Shown here: in pieces, positions 18,825 to 26,370 of the stretch | How the letters are laid out: every line of letters begins with the position of its first letter | Position numbering within the stretch: position 1 is the first letter of the stretch | Assembly: GCF_000380335.1 (NCBI RefSeq) | Contig: NC_021149.1 | Span: forward strand, 4,702,501-4,766,500 | Source of the DNA: Azotobacter vinelandii CA | GTDB lineage: Bacteria > Pseudomonadota > Gammaproteobacteria > Pseudomonadales > Pseudomonadaceae | Direction of reading: 5' to 3' | DNA: 64,000 nucleotides | Translations under genes and position numbers: made by a program | Notes under the pieces: model-generated | Seen by the model: only the letters and a program-made list of their open reading frames with translations | Told to the model about the DNA's origin: nothing | The model's database searches: none

Positions 18825-18957
18825 TGGACCTTCCCTTTCGCCGGTGCCTCGGTTGCGGATAACGGCATGCGCTTTCTCCCGGACATCGGAAGGCAACCTG
18901 CCCGAACAGCGAGGGCTAGCGGGACTCATCGGAGAGAGAAGGATAAAGAGATCCTGA

Positions 18958-18972
18958 TAGAATTTTCTTTCA
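18958..18972. promoter_or_regulatory. Possible Lrp-type operator
   Basis: TAGAATTTTCTTTCA matches about 11 of 15 positions of the Lrp consensus as I recall it and sits in the only AT-rich part of the gap between the divergent LysE and Lrp genes. Position fits an autoregulated divergent promoter; the match is not decisive. Confidence 0.35.
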
Positions 18973-19014
18973 AATCTTCCGGGCAGAGTGCCGAGCAGGA
19001 GTAACTTCTTCCAT

Positions 19015-19470
19015 ATGGACAGGATCGATCGAAAGATACTTGCCGAGCTTCAGGCCGACGGACGTCTGTCGGTGACGGAGCTGGCGGAGCGGGTCGGGCT
19101 GAGCCTCTCGCCCTGCCACCGCCGGCTGCGCGCGCTGGAGAAGTCCGGGGTGATCCGGGGCTACCGCGCCCACCTGGCGCCGGACGCCGTGGGGCTGAAC
19201 TTCTCGGCCCTGGTGTTCGTGACCATGCGCGAAGGCACCAACCGCGCCGTTGGAGAGTTCGAGGCGGCGGTACAAGAGATTCAGCAGGTCATCGAGGCGC
19301 AGCGCCTGTTCGGCGACCCCGATTACCTTCTGCATGTCATCACCCACGACCTGCCGGCATTCCAGCGGCTGTACGACGAGCGATTGTCGGCGTTGCCCAA
19401 TGTCCAGCGCTTGACCTCGACCCTGGTCATGAAGCGGGTGATCGCCGATCGGCCGTTGCCGCTCTCATGA
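19015..19470 (+). CDS. Lrp/AsnC-family regulator
   Basis: Feast/famine regulator of 151 residues: N-terminal helix-turn-helix (residues 3-60, LSVTELAERVGLSLSPCHRR as recognition region) and a C-terminal RAM ligand-binding domain (about 65-145, with GDPDYLLHVITHDL). Proteins of this class bind amino acids and commonly control divergent amino-acid exporters. Its neighbour on the opposite strand is the LysE-PanB-MaoC-PhzF operon, so it is probably the local regulator. I chose the ATG at 19015; an in-frame GTG at 18988 would add nine residues not typical of the family. Confidence 0.88.
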   Translation: MDRIDRKILAELQADGRLSVTELAERVGLSLSPCHRRLRALEKSGVIRGYRAHLAPDAVGLNFSALVFVTMREGTNRAVGEFEAAVQEIQQVIEAQRLFGDPDYLLHVITHDLPAFQRLYDERLSALPNVQRLTSTLVMKRVIADRPLPLS

Positions 19471-19631
19471 GGGCCCCTTTGCAGATCATGCCAAAGACGA
19501 TGTGAGCGGAGGGGTCCGCGCCTGGCCTTTTTCCACCGCTCTCACCGCCAATCGGTCGAGGCCCCGGAAGCCCGCCGGCACACACCCATCCCCGCCACAC
19601 CAGCGACCCTTCGCCAAGCTGCCGCCGCCGA

Positions 19632-20549
19632 TCAGCGCGCCAGACCGCCCTCCCCCTCCCGCAAAAGAAACTGCCACAGCTCGCGCGCCTCGGGCGGCAG
19701 TGTCTCTTCCGACTTCACGCCGACCCACAGGGTGCGGCTGGCCCAGTCGTCGGTCAGCGGGATGGCGCACAGGCCGGCCTTCAGGCGTTCGCTGTGCACC
19801 GCGCCGTCGGGCACCACGCCGATCCCCAGGCCGGCCTCGACCATCCGGCCGATGGCGTCGAAGCTGCCGACCTGCATGCGCAGGCGCAGGATGCGCTGCG
19901 CGGTCACCGCCGAGTCGATCAGCAGGCGCAGCAGCGAGGTGCCGTGGGCGAGGCCGATGTGGTCGTAGGCCAGGGTGTCGACGAAGGCGATCCGGCCGAA
20001 CTTGGCCAGCGGATGCCCGACCGGCGTCAGCAGGACCAGCCGGCTCTGCCGGTAGGGGCGCAGTTGCAGGGTCGGCGCCGGCAGGTTGTCGGCGAACACC
20101 CCGAGGTCGATCCGCTCGCTGTCCAGTGCCGCGATGATCTCCTCGGTCAGCCGCTCCTCCAGGCTGATGCGCACCTGTGGCCGCTCGCCGAGGAAGGCCG
20201 CCAGATCGTGCGGCAGGAACTGCAGCACCGCCGAGGTGTTGGCCCACAAGCGCAGATGGCCACGCACGCCGGTGGCGAACTCGCCGATGTCGGCGGCCAT
20301 GCGGTTGACGTTGTCGAGGATGGTGCGGGTGTGTTCCAGGAGTTCCTGGCCGGCCGGCGTCAGTTCGAGCCCGCGCGGCTGGCGGACGAACAGGGGGCAA
20401 TCGATGGTCTTCTCCAGATCGCAGATGCGCTTGCTCACCGCCGACAGGGTGAGGTGGGCGCGCTCCGCCGCCCGGGTCAGGCTGCCCAGCTCGGCGGCCA
20501 GGAGAAACACCCGCAGCGACTGCAGATCGAAATGGAGGGGATTGGTCAT
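19632..20549 (-). CDS. LysR-family transcriptional regulator
   Basis: LysR regulator of 305 residues with the helix-turn-helix at residues 8-66 (LGSLTRAAERAHLTLSAVSK) and a substrate-binding domain at 95-295. It is transcribed divergently from the PL17 alginate lyase gene across about 440 nt. That makes control of the lyase a reasonable guess, though no LysR box could be fixed. The start at 20549 (MTNPLHFDLQSLRVF) was chosen over upstream in-frame starts because GGGAG lies 11 nt ahead and the preceding translation is unlike the family. Confidence 0.87.
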   Translation of the reverse strand: MTNPLHFDLQSLRVFLLAAELGSLTRAAERAHLTLSAVSKRICDLEKTIDCPLFVRQPRGLELTPAGQELLEHTRTILDNVNRMAADIGEFATGVRGHLRLWANTSAVLQFLPHDLAAFLGERPQVRISLEERLTEEIIAALDSERIDLGVFADNLPAPTLQLRPYRQSRLVLLTPVGHPLAKFGRIAFVDTLAYDHIGLAHGTSLLRLLIDSAVTAQRILRLRMQVGSFDAIGRMVEAGLGIGVVPDGAVHSERLKAGLCAIPLTDDWASRTLWVGVKSEETLPPEARELWQFLLREGEGGLAR

Positions 20550-20989
20550 GACTGCTGCAAGCTCCCGAAGCTGTGGAACCGAACATACGCCGAACGTCGC
20601 GCGGAATCCCCTTCCCACGCGCCGCGGCGATGGCCGGCGGCGAAATCGGGGCGACGGGCGGACGGTCGAGGGAATGAAGCCGCCGGTCCGCTGCGCGGAG
20701 GGGCGCAACGATGGCACGCGGACGGCGAACGCGCCAGCGGTGCCGCCTGGCGGGCACGAACGTCCCACATGAAGGCAGACGATGTCCAGCGGTCAAGGGC
20801 CGGCGGACAGGCGGTCCGGCCGCGGCCGGATCGTTCCGGGATGTTGCGGACGCCGAACGTTATGCCATCGTGCACGTCGAAGCCATCCGGGACCATGTCC
20901 GTCCCGCCGGTCCGGCCGCCGGACAGAGGCGGCAGGGCCGACCGACCGGATAGCCACATACCGGATAACCACGTAAAGGAAGACCGCCG
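20550..20989. other. Divergent region upstream of the alginate lyase
   Basis: About 440 nt between the LysR gene and the alginate lyase gene. No coding feature is supported. It holds the tandem 15-bp repeat at 20946-20975 directly before the lyase ribosome-binding site; otherwise I see only GC-rich sequence without a clear promoter. Confidence 0.45.
20946..20975. repeat. Tandem 15-bp repeat, possible operator
   Basis: Two abutting copies: CCGGATAGCCACATA (20946-20960) and CCGGATAACCACGTA (20961-20975), differing at two positions. They sit immediately 5' of the AAAGGAAG ribosome-binding site of the alginate lyase gene, so they could bind a regulator or affect translation initiation. Confidence 0.5.
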
Positions 20990-23218
20990 ATGCCAAGATT
21001 GCAGACCACCCTGGGCCTGACCATCGCCATGCTGCTTGCGGGACAGGCCGGCGCACTGGCCGCCGCCCCCGCCGGCGCCGGGCCTGTGCTGTTCAGGTCC
21101 GCCGGCCCGATCCAGGCCGATTACCCGCTGTTCGCCGGCGAGCGCCGGCGCCTGGCGGAACTGGTCGAGGCGGCCAGGCGCGGCGGAATCCAGGTGCCGG
21201 TGCCGCGCGACCCAGGCGGCGGCTCGAGCCACGAACAGCACAAGCGCAACTACATGGCGATCTACGCCGCCGGCCTGCTGTACCGGGTCACCGGCGATGG
21301 CGCCTACGCCGACTACGCGCGCCGCCTGCTGTTGGAATACGCCAGGCTCTACCCGACCCTGGGGCCGCACCCGGCCGCCAGCGGCGACTCGCCGGGGCGG
21401 CTGTTCTGGCAGAGCCTCAACGACAGCGTCTGGCTGGTGTATGCGGTACAGGGCTACGACGCCATCCGCGACAGCCTCTCGGACGAGGACCGGCGGACCA
21501 TCGACGAGCAGGTGTTCCGGCCGATGTCGACCTTCCTGTCGGAGGGCCAGCCGCAGGTGTTCGAGCTGATCCACAACCACGCGACCTGGGCCTGCGCCGC
21601 GGTCGGCATGACCGGCTACGTGCTGCGCGACGACGAGTTGGTGGCCAGGGCCCTGAACGGTCTCGACAAGAGCGGCCGGACCGGCTTCCTGCGCCAGGTC
21701 GAGCAACTCTTCTCGCCCGACGGCTACTACACCGAGGGCCCCTACTACCAGCGCTACGCCCTCCAGCCCTTCGTGGTCTTCGCCCAGGCGATCGAGGCCA
21801 ACGAGCCCGAGCGCAGGATCTTCGAGTACCGCGACGGCGTGCTGCTCAAGGCGATCCGCGCCACCGTCCAGCTCACCCAGGGCGGCTACTTCTTCCCGCT
21901 CAACGACGCCCTGCGCGACAAGAGCCTGAAGACCGACGAGCTGTACCAGGCCATCGCCATCGGCTATGCCGCGACCCGCGACCCGACCTTCCTGTCCGTC
22001 GCCCAGTGGCAGGGACGCACCACCCTCACTCCCGAGGGCCTGCTGGTCGCCCGCGACCTGGCCGAGGGCAAGGCGCGGCCCTTCCCCTTCGCCTCCCGGC
22101 TGTTCCGCGACGGCCCGGCGGGCGACCGCGGCGCCGTCGCGGTGCTGCGCGCCGGGAGCGACGAGCGCGGCCAGACGCTGGTCGTCAAGAACAGCGCCCA
22201 GGGCATGGGCCACGGGCATTTCGACAAGCTGGGCTGGATGCTCTACGACGATGGCGCCGCGGTGGTCACCGACTACGGCGCGGCGCGCTTTCTCAACGTC
22301 GAGTCCAAGGACGGCGGCCGCTACCTCGGGGAAAACCAGAGCTGGGCCCGGCAGACCGTCGCCCACAACACCCTGGTGGTGAACGAGACCAGCCACTTCG
22401 ACGGCCAGTGGAGGGTCGGCGAGAGCATCGCGCCCCGCCAGTTGTACTTCGCGGCGGACGGGCCGACGCGGGTCAGCACCGCGGAGGTCGAGGGCGCCTA
22501 CCCCGAGGTGCGCTTCCGGCGCACCCTGGCGCAACTGGAGGTGGACGGCCTGGCCAGCCCGCTGGTGGTCGACCTGCTGCGCGTCCAGGGCAGCGAGCCG
22601 GCGCAATACGACCTGCCCCTGCACTACGCGGGGCACATCACCGACGTGGGCTTCCCGCTGCACTCCCATCCGGCGGAGCGGCCGGTGCTGGGCAAGGCCA
22701 ACGGCTACCAGCACCTGTGGGTGGATGCGAGCGGCACGCCGGAGGCCGGCAACGCGACCCTGACCTGGCTCAACGGCGAGCGCTTCTACACCTACCGCAT
22801 GCTGCCGCCCGCCGGCACCCGGGTCATCCTGGCCGAGAGCGGCGCCAACGACCCGCGTTTCAACCTGCGCCGCGAGCCGGTGCTGATCGAACGCCTGGAG
22901 AACGCCACCGACGCCACCTTCGTCGCCGTGCTCGAACCGCACGGGCGCTACGACCCGGCGGCGGAAACGGTCACCGACAGCCGCAGCCGGATCGCCGCGC
23001 TGCGCCATGTCCGCACGGAGGATGCCGACCTCGTCGCCCTCGAACTGGTCGACGGCCGCACGCTGACCCTGGCCATCGCCGACGACGCGGACGCCGGCAA
23101 GGCGCACCGGGCCGAACTCGGCGGCAAGCCGCTCGAATGGAGCGGCCACGTCGGACGCTTCGAGGCGCCGACCGCCGGGGAGCCGCCAAGGCAGGAACTG
23201 GCCGCGGAACGCCCGTGA
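20990..23218 (+). CDS. PL17-type oligoalginate lyase
   Basis: Exolytic alginate lyase of polysaccharide lyase family 17, which releases unsaturated monouronate from alginate oligomers. The 742-residue protein has a signal peptide (cleavage likely after ALA near residue 24), an alpha/alpha-barrel domain (about 40-380) and a heparinase II/III-like beta-sheet domain (about 385-730). Residues equivalent to the catalytic N201, H202 and Y258 of Alg17c are visible as N196 and H197 (HNHATW) and Y253 (EGPYYQRYAL). GHGHFDKLGW in the second domain matches the family's metal/active-site histidine loop. The start at 20990 has GGAAG 7 nt upstream. It fits an organism that makes or uses alginate; the downstream catabolic genes are not in the window. 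Confidence 0.88.
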   Translation: MPRLQTTLGLTIAMLLAGQAGALAAAPAGAGPVLFRSAGPIQADYPLFAGERRRLAELVEAARRGGIQVPVPRDPGGGSSHEQHKRNYMAIYAAGLLYRVTGDGAYADYARRLLLEYARLYPTLGPHPAASGDSPGRLFWQSLNDSVWLVYAVQGYDAIRDSLSDEDRRTIDEQVFRPMSTFLSEGQPQVFELIHNHATWACAAVGMTGYVLRDDELVARALNGLDKSGRTGFLRQVEQLFSPDGYYTEGPYYQRYALQPFVVFAQAIEANEPERRIFEYRDGVLLKAIRATVQLTQGGYFFPLNDALRDKSLKTDELYQAIAIGYAATRDPTFLSVAQWQGRTTLTPEGLLVARDLAEGKARPFPFASRLFRDGPAGDRGAVAVLRAGSDERGQTLVVKNSAQGMGHGHFDKLGWMLYDDGAAVVTDYGAARFLNVESKDGGRYLGENQSWARQTVAHNTLVVNETSHFDGQWRVGESIAPRQLYFAADGPTRVSTAEVEGAYPEVRFRRTLAQLEVDGLASPLVVDLLRVQGSEPAQYDLPLHYAGHITDVGFPLHSHPAERPVLGKANGYQHLWVDASGTPEAGNATLTWLNGERFYTYRMLPPAGTRVILAESGANDPRFNLRREPVLIERLENATDATFVAVLEPHGRYDPAAETVTDSRSRIAALRHVRTEDADLVALELVDGRTLTLAIADDADAGKAHRAELGGKPLEWSGHVGRFEAPTAGEPPRQELAAERP

Positions 23219-23303
23219 CGGCGCCGGCCGGGGACGGCAGCCGCCCCGGCCGGGCCGTCGATCGTACCCCGAGCGAAACGACGGAAGCGCAAGCGACCGG
23301 CCG

Positions 23304-23615
23304 TCAGTGCTGCCGATCCAGCCGCTTCAGGAACACCGTCATTTCCTTCTCCGCCTGCCGGTCGCCGCGCCGCCCGGCGACCTCCAGGCCCAGTTCCCAG
23401 GCCAGGCGGGCGCCGTCCAGGTCGCCGGCGGCCTGCAGCGCCTTGCCGAGCAACTTCCAGGCGGCGGAATAGTTCGGGTCGAGTTCCACGCATCGGCGCA
23501 GATGTCCGGCGGCGCGCGGCGCGTCGCCGGCATCCAGGTAACCCTTGCCGAGACCGAAGCGCAGCAGCGGGCTGTCCACGCCCTGGGCGAGCATCTTTTC
23601 CAGCGATTCGAGCAT
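23304..23615 (-). CDS. TPR-repeat protein
   Basis: Small soluble protein of 103 residues made of tetratricopeptide-like helices: FGLGKGYLDAGDAPRAAGHL, then LDPNYSAAWKLLGKALQAAG, then a third DGARLAWELGLEVA. TPR units mediate protein contacts; no partner is evident. The ATG at 23615 (MLESLEKML) has GGAGG 5 nt upstream; the ATG at 23627 is four codons earlier and less likely. The gene lies downstream of the desaturase-like gene on the same strand, with about 85 nt between. Similar proteins are common in pseudomonads, without known function. Confidence 0.78.
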   Translation of the reverse strand: MLESLEKMLAQGVDSPLLRFGLGKGYLDAGDAPRAAGHLRRCVELDPNYSAAWKLLGKALQAAGDLDGARLAWELGLEVAGRRGDRQAEKEMTVFLKRLDRQH

Positions 23616-23701
23616 GTCGACCTCCATCGGCTCCGCGGGACGCGGCGAGTATAAGGCCGATCGCCGACCCGTCGGCGCCCGCGGGACGATCGGATCGCGC
23701 C

Positions 23702-24550
23702 TCAGGGCGGCCCGACCAGCACGCCCAGGCGGGCGCGCAGGCCGCGCGCACGGAGCAGGTCGCGGCCCAGCTCCAGCCAGCCGTGCAGGGCGATGCGCAG
23801 CGGGTTGTAGCTGTGCAGCGGCCGGCTGAGGCCATAGCGGATGGGGATCTCCGGGCGATGCTCGACGAAGGTGCCGAACAGCCGGTCGAAGACGATCAGC
23901 ACGCCGCCGTAATTGCAGTCCAGGTATTGCGGGTTGCTGGCGTGGTGCACCTTGTGGTGGGTGGGCGTGTTGAGCAGCCATTCCAGCGGGCCGAGCCGGG
24001 GTATCCAGGGCGCGTGCACCCAGAACTGGTAGAGCAGGTTGAGCGCCACCGCGGCGCTCACCGCCAGCGGCGGGAAGCCCAGCCAGACCAGCGGCAGGTA
24101 GAACAGTCCATTGCCGGTCAGCCGGCCGGTCCAGCCCAGGCGCAGGGCGGTGGCCAGGCTCAACTGCCCGGGCGAGTGGTGCACCGAATGGGAGGCCCAG
24201 AACCAGCGGACCCGGTGCGCCATCCGGTGGTACCAGTAATAGAGGAAGTCCTGGCCGAGGAACAGGGCGACGAAAGCCACCGGCGTGGACATCCCCAGGC
24301 TCTGCAGGCGGTGCTCGTAGGCCAGCACGAACAGGGGCGCCACTAGGGACAGGCCCAGGGCGTCCACGCCGCGGCGGATCAGCGCGTCGGCGAACGAGGC
24401 GGCGCTGGCCCGCCAGTCGTAGGAGCCGGGGCGCAGCAGGCTGCGCGCCAGCCCCTCGACGCAGGCGACGCCGACCAGCACGAGGAAGGCCATGGCGAAC
24501 CAGGGCAGCGCCTGCGGCCCCAGGGTGTCGCGGATCGTTTCGCTGGACAT
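23702..24550 (-). CDS. Sterol desaturase/fatty acid hydroxylase family protein
   Basis: Membrane di-iron oxygenase of the fatty acid hydroxylase superfamily, 282 residues with about four to five hydrophobic helices. All three histidine boxes are present: HRMAH, HSVHH and HHKVHH, in the usual order and spacing across residues about 105-205. Members hydroxylate or desaturate lipids or carotenoids; the substrate of the bacterial group is mostly unknown. It is 11 nt downstream of the EF-hand gene on the same strand, so the two are probably co-transcribed. Confidence 0.86.
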   Translation of the reverse strand: MSSETIRDTLGPQALPWFAMAFLVLVGVACVEGLARSLLRPGSYDWRASAASFADALIRRGVDALGLSLVAPLFVLAYEHRLQSLGMSTPVAFVALFLGQDFLYYWYHRMAHRVRWFWASHSVHHSPGQLSLATALRLGWTGRLTGNGLFYLPLVWLGFPPLAVSAAVALNLLYQFWVHAPWIPRLGPLEWLLNTPTHHKVHHASNPQYLDCNYGGVLIVFDRLFGTFVEHRPEIPIRYGLSRPLHSYNPLRIALHGWLELGRDLLRARGLRARLGVLVGPP

Positions 24551-24561
24551 GGCGGCGCCCT

Positions 24562-24867
24562 CTACTGGCCGGCCTTGCGCCGGGCCACCTGCTCTCGGGC
24601 GAAGGCCTTGACCTGCTCCAGGCCGACCGAGCCCTGCCCTTCGCTGTCGATCGCCGCGAAGTGGCGGGCGACGAAGGGCATGCCGGCCTCGGCCTCCGTC
24701 TCGCTCAGGCGACCGTCGCCGTCGCGGTCGGCGCGGGCGAAGCGCTCCTGCAACTCGGCCTGCAGGCGCTCGCCACGGACCGGCCCGGCGAGCGCGATGC
24801 CGACCATGGCGCAGAGCGCGACACCGAGGGTTCCGGCGAAAACGAGGGAAACGAAGGAATTGCGCAT
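24562..24867 (-). CDS. Exported EF-hand calcium-binding protein
   Basis: Predicted periplasmic protein of 101 residues with an N-terminal signal peptide (MRNSFVSLVFAGTLGVALCA, cleavage after ALA near residue 27). The mature part has one canonical EF-hand loop, DRDGDGRLSETE, and a second, degenerate one, DSEGQGSVGLEQ, which keeps the spacing but lacks two of the usual acidic ligands. Similar small EF-hand proteins of pseudomonads are linked to calcium responses. It lies between a Ser/Gly-rich secreted protein and the desaturase-like gene, close to a two-component system. Confidence 0.84.
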   Translation of the reverse strand: MRNSFVSLVFAGTLGVALCAMVGIALAGPVRGERLQAELQERFARADRDGDGRLSETEAEAGMPFVARHFAAIDSEGQGSVGLEQVKAFAREQVARRKAGQ

Positions 24868-24898
24868 GGGGGGTTTCTCCTGGGGAAATACGACGGTT

Positions 24899-25429
24899 TC
24901 AGCGCGAAGGACAGGCGATGCCGGCGCCGCTGGCGTCCTGGCAGGCGACGCTGCGGCTCAGGCCGCCGTCCCGGCTGTAGCTGGTGCCGCTCTGCCGGCT
25001 GTTGCCGGTCGTCGCGTCGGTGACGGTGGTGGAGCGATTCCGGCTCAGCCCCGATTCCGCGGAATAGCTCAGGCCGCCGTCGCTCTGCAGGCTGCTGCCC
25101 TGGCTGCCGGTGGCGGACAGGCTGCGTTCGCCCCGGCGGCCGCCGTCGTCCGAGCGCGAACGGCTGGCATGGCGTTCGAGACTGCCGCCGTCGCTGCCCC
25201 GCAGGCTGACGCCGCGAACGGCACTGGCGTTACCCTGGCCGTCGGCGACCAGCGCGCGGCCGCGCTGCAAGCTGCCGTGCCGGCCCTCATGGCTCTCGAT
25301 CAGCGTGGCGCTGCCGCCGCCCTGGCCATTGGCACGGACGACGCGGCGCTCTCCGGCCCGGGCGTCGGCGGACGCCAGGGCCGTGGACAGGACGAACACC
25401 ACGGCGAAGATGGATGACAGGGACTTCAT
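24899..25429 (-). CDS. Ser/Gly-rich repetitive exported protein
   Basis: I do not recognise this 176-residue protein. A clear signal peptide (MKSLSSIFAVVFVLSTALAS, cleavage after ADA/RA near 24) precedes a low-complexity mature region rich in Ser, Gly and Arg. Imperfect repeats built on (S/R)DGG(L/S)S recur (GSDGGSLERH, SDDGGRRG, SDGGLSYS, SRDGGLSRS). Two cysteines close to the end (VACQDASGAGIACPSR) may form a disulfide. It is the first gene of a minus-strand run with the EF-hand and desaturase-like genes and is divergent from the OmpR/EnvZ-type pair, which may control it. An extracytoplasmic role in surface or matrix is a guess. Confidence 0.65.
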   Translation of the reverse strand: MKSLSSIFAVVFVLSTALASADARAGERRVVRANGQGGGSATLIESHEGRHGSLQRGRALVADGQGNASAVRGVSLRGSDGGSLERHASRSRSDDGGRRGERSLSATGSQGSSLQSDGGLSYSAESGLSRNRSTTVTDATTGNSRQSGTSYSRDGGLSRSVACQDASGAGIACPSR

Positions 25430-25635
25430 GGGATCGGCTCCTCTCGACTGGACGCCGCCGGCTGGCGGCGGGAGCCACTATCGGCGCCAGCCGTGAGCGA
25501 GGCATTGCCGGCGGCGGGCAATCCGTGACAATCGGTGAGCGATGGGCGCATCTGTAACCCTTTGTCATGGATCGACCGGGCGGCGAGAACGGCGCCTGCG
25601 TCACCCTCGCACGGCAACCGACGGGAGAAACGAAG

Positions 25636-26370
25636 ATGGGCGAAGCCCTGGCGAGAATTCTGGTGGTCGACGACGAGCAGGACCTGCGCGCCCTGCTGCA
25701 ACGCTATCTCAGCGACCAGGGCTATGCGGTCCGCGCCCTGGACGGCGGCCAGCACCTGGAGCGCCTGCTCGGCCGCGAGCGCTTCGACGTGCTGGTGCTC
25801 GACGTGATGATGCCCGGCGAGGACGGCCTGTCCCTGTGCCGGCGCCTGCGCGCGCGGGGCGAGACCATTCCCATCGTCATGCTCACCGCCCGCGGCGATC
25901 CGCTGGACCGCATCATCGGCCTGGAGATGGGCGCCGACGACTACCTGCCCAAGCCTTTCAATCCGCGCGAGCTGCAGGCGCGCATCGAAGCGCTGATCCG
26001 CCGCCAGCGCATGCTCGGCGCCCACACCGGCCCGTTGCCGGGCGACGGGCGGATCGACTTCGGCCCCTTCAGCCTGCACCTCGGCGAACGCCGCCTGCGC
26101 CGCGACGGCGGCGACATCCCGCTGACCAGCGGCGAGTTCGCCCTGCTCCAGGCCCTGGCCCGCCACCCCGGGCGGCCGCTCGGCCGCGACCGGCTGATCG
26201 AGCTGAGCCGCGGCCGCGACCACGAGGCCAGCGACCGCAGCATCGACGTGCAGGTCATGCGCCTGCGCCGGGCGATCGAGGACGACCCGGCGCAGCCGCG
26301 CTACATCCAGACCGTCTGGGGGCTGGGCTACGTGCTCGTGCCCGATGGCGGCGCGGAGCGCCGGCCATGA
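25636..26370 (+). CDS. OmpR-family response regulator
   Basis: Response regulator of 244 residues: receiver domain (residues 7-120) with acidic pocket D12/D13, phospho-acceptor D56 (VLDVMMPGEDG) and the KPF lysine, then an OmpR-type winged-helix DNA-binding domain (about 140-235, ending RYIQTVWGLGYVLVPDG). The close resemblance to OmpR suggests a membrane- or osmotic-stress role. The ATG at 25636 follows GGGAG by 8 nt; an earlier in-frame ATG at 25567 lacks a good site. The stop overlaps the sensor kinase start (ATGA at 26367-26370), so the two are translationally coupled. It is divergent from the Ser/Gly-rich secreted protein gene. Confidence 0.9.
   Translation: MGEALARILVVDDEQDLRALLQRYLSDQGYAVRALDGGQHLERLLGRERFDVLVLDVMMPGEDGLSLCRRLRARGETIPIVMLTARGDPLDRIIGLEMGADDYLPKPFNPRELQARIEALIRRQRMLGAHTGPLPGDGRIDFGPFSLHLGERRLRRDGGDIPLTSGEFALLQALARHPGRPLGRDRLIELSRGRDHEASDRSIDVQVMRLRRAIEDDPAQPRYIQTVWGLGYVLVPDGGAERRP

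Noticed and set aside
20546-23149. An 867-codon open frame antisense to the alginate lyase
   Set aside because: Same antisense artefact; the plus-strand lyase has signal peptide, catalytic residues and a ribosome-binding site, while this frame has none.
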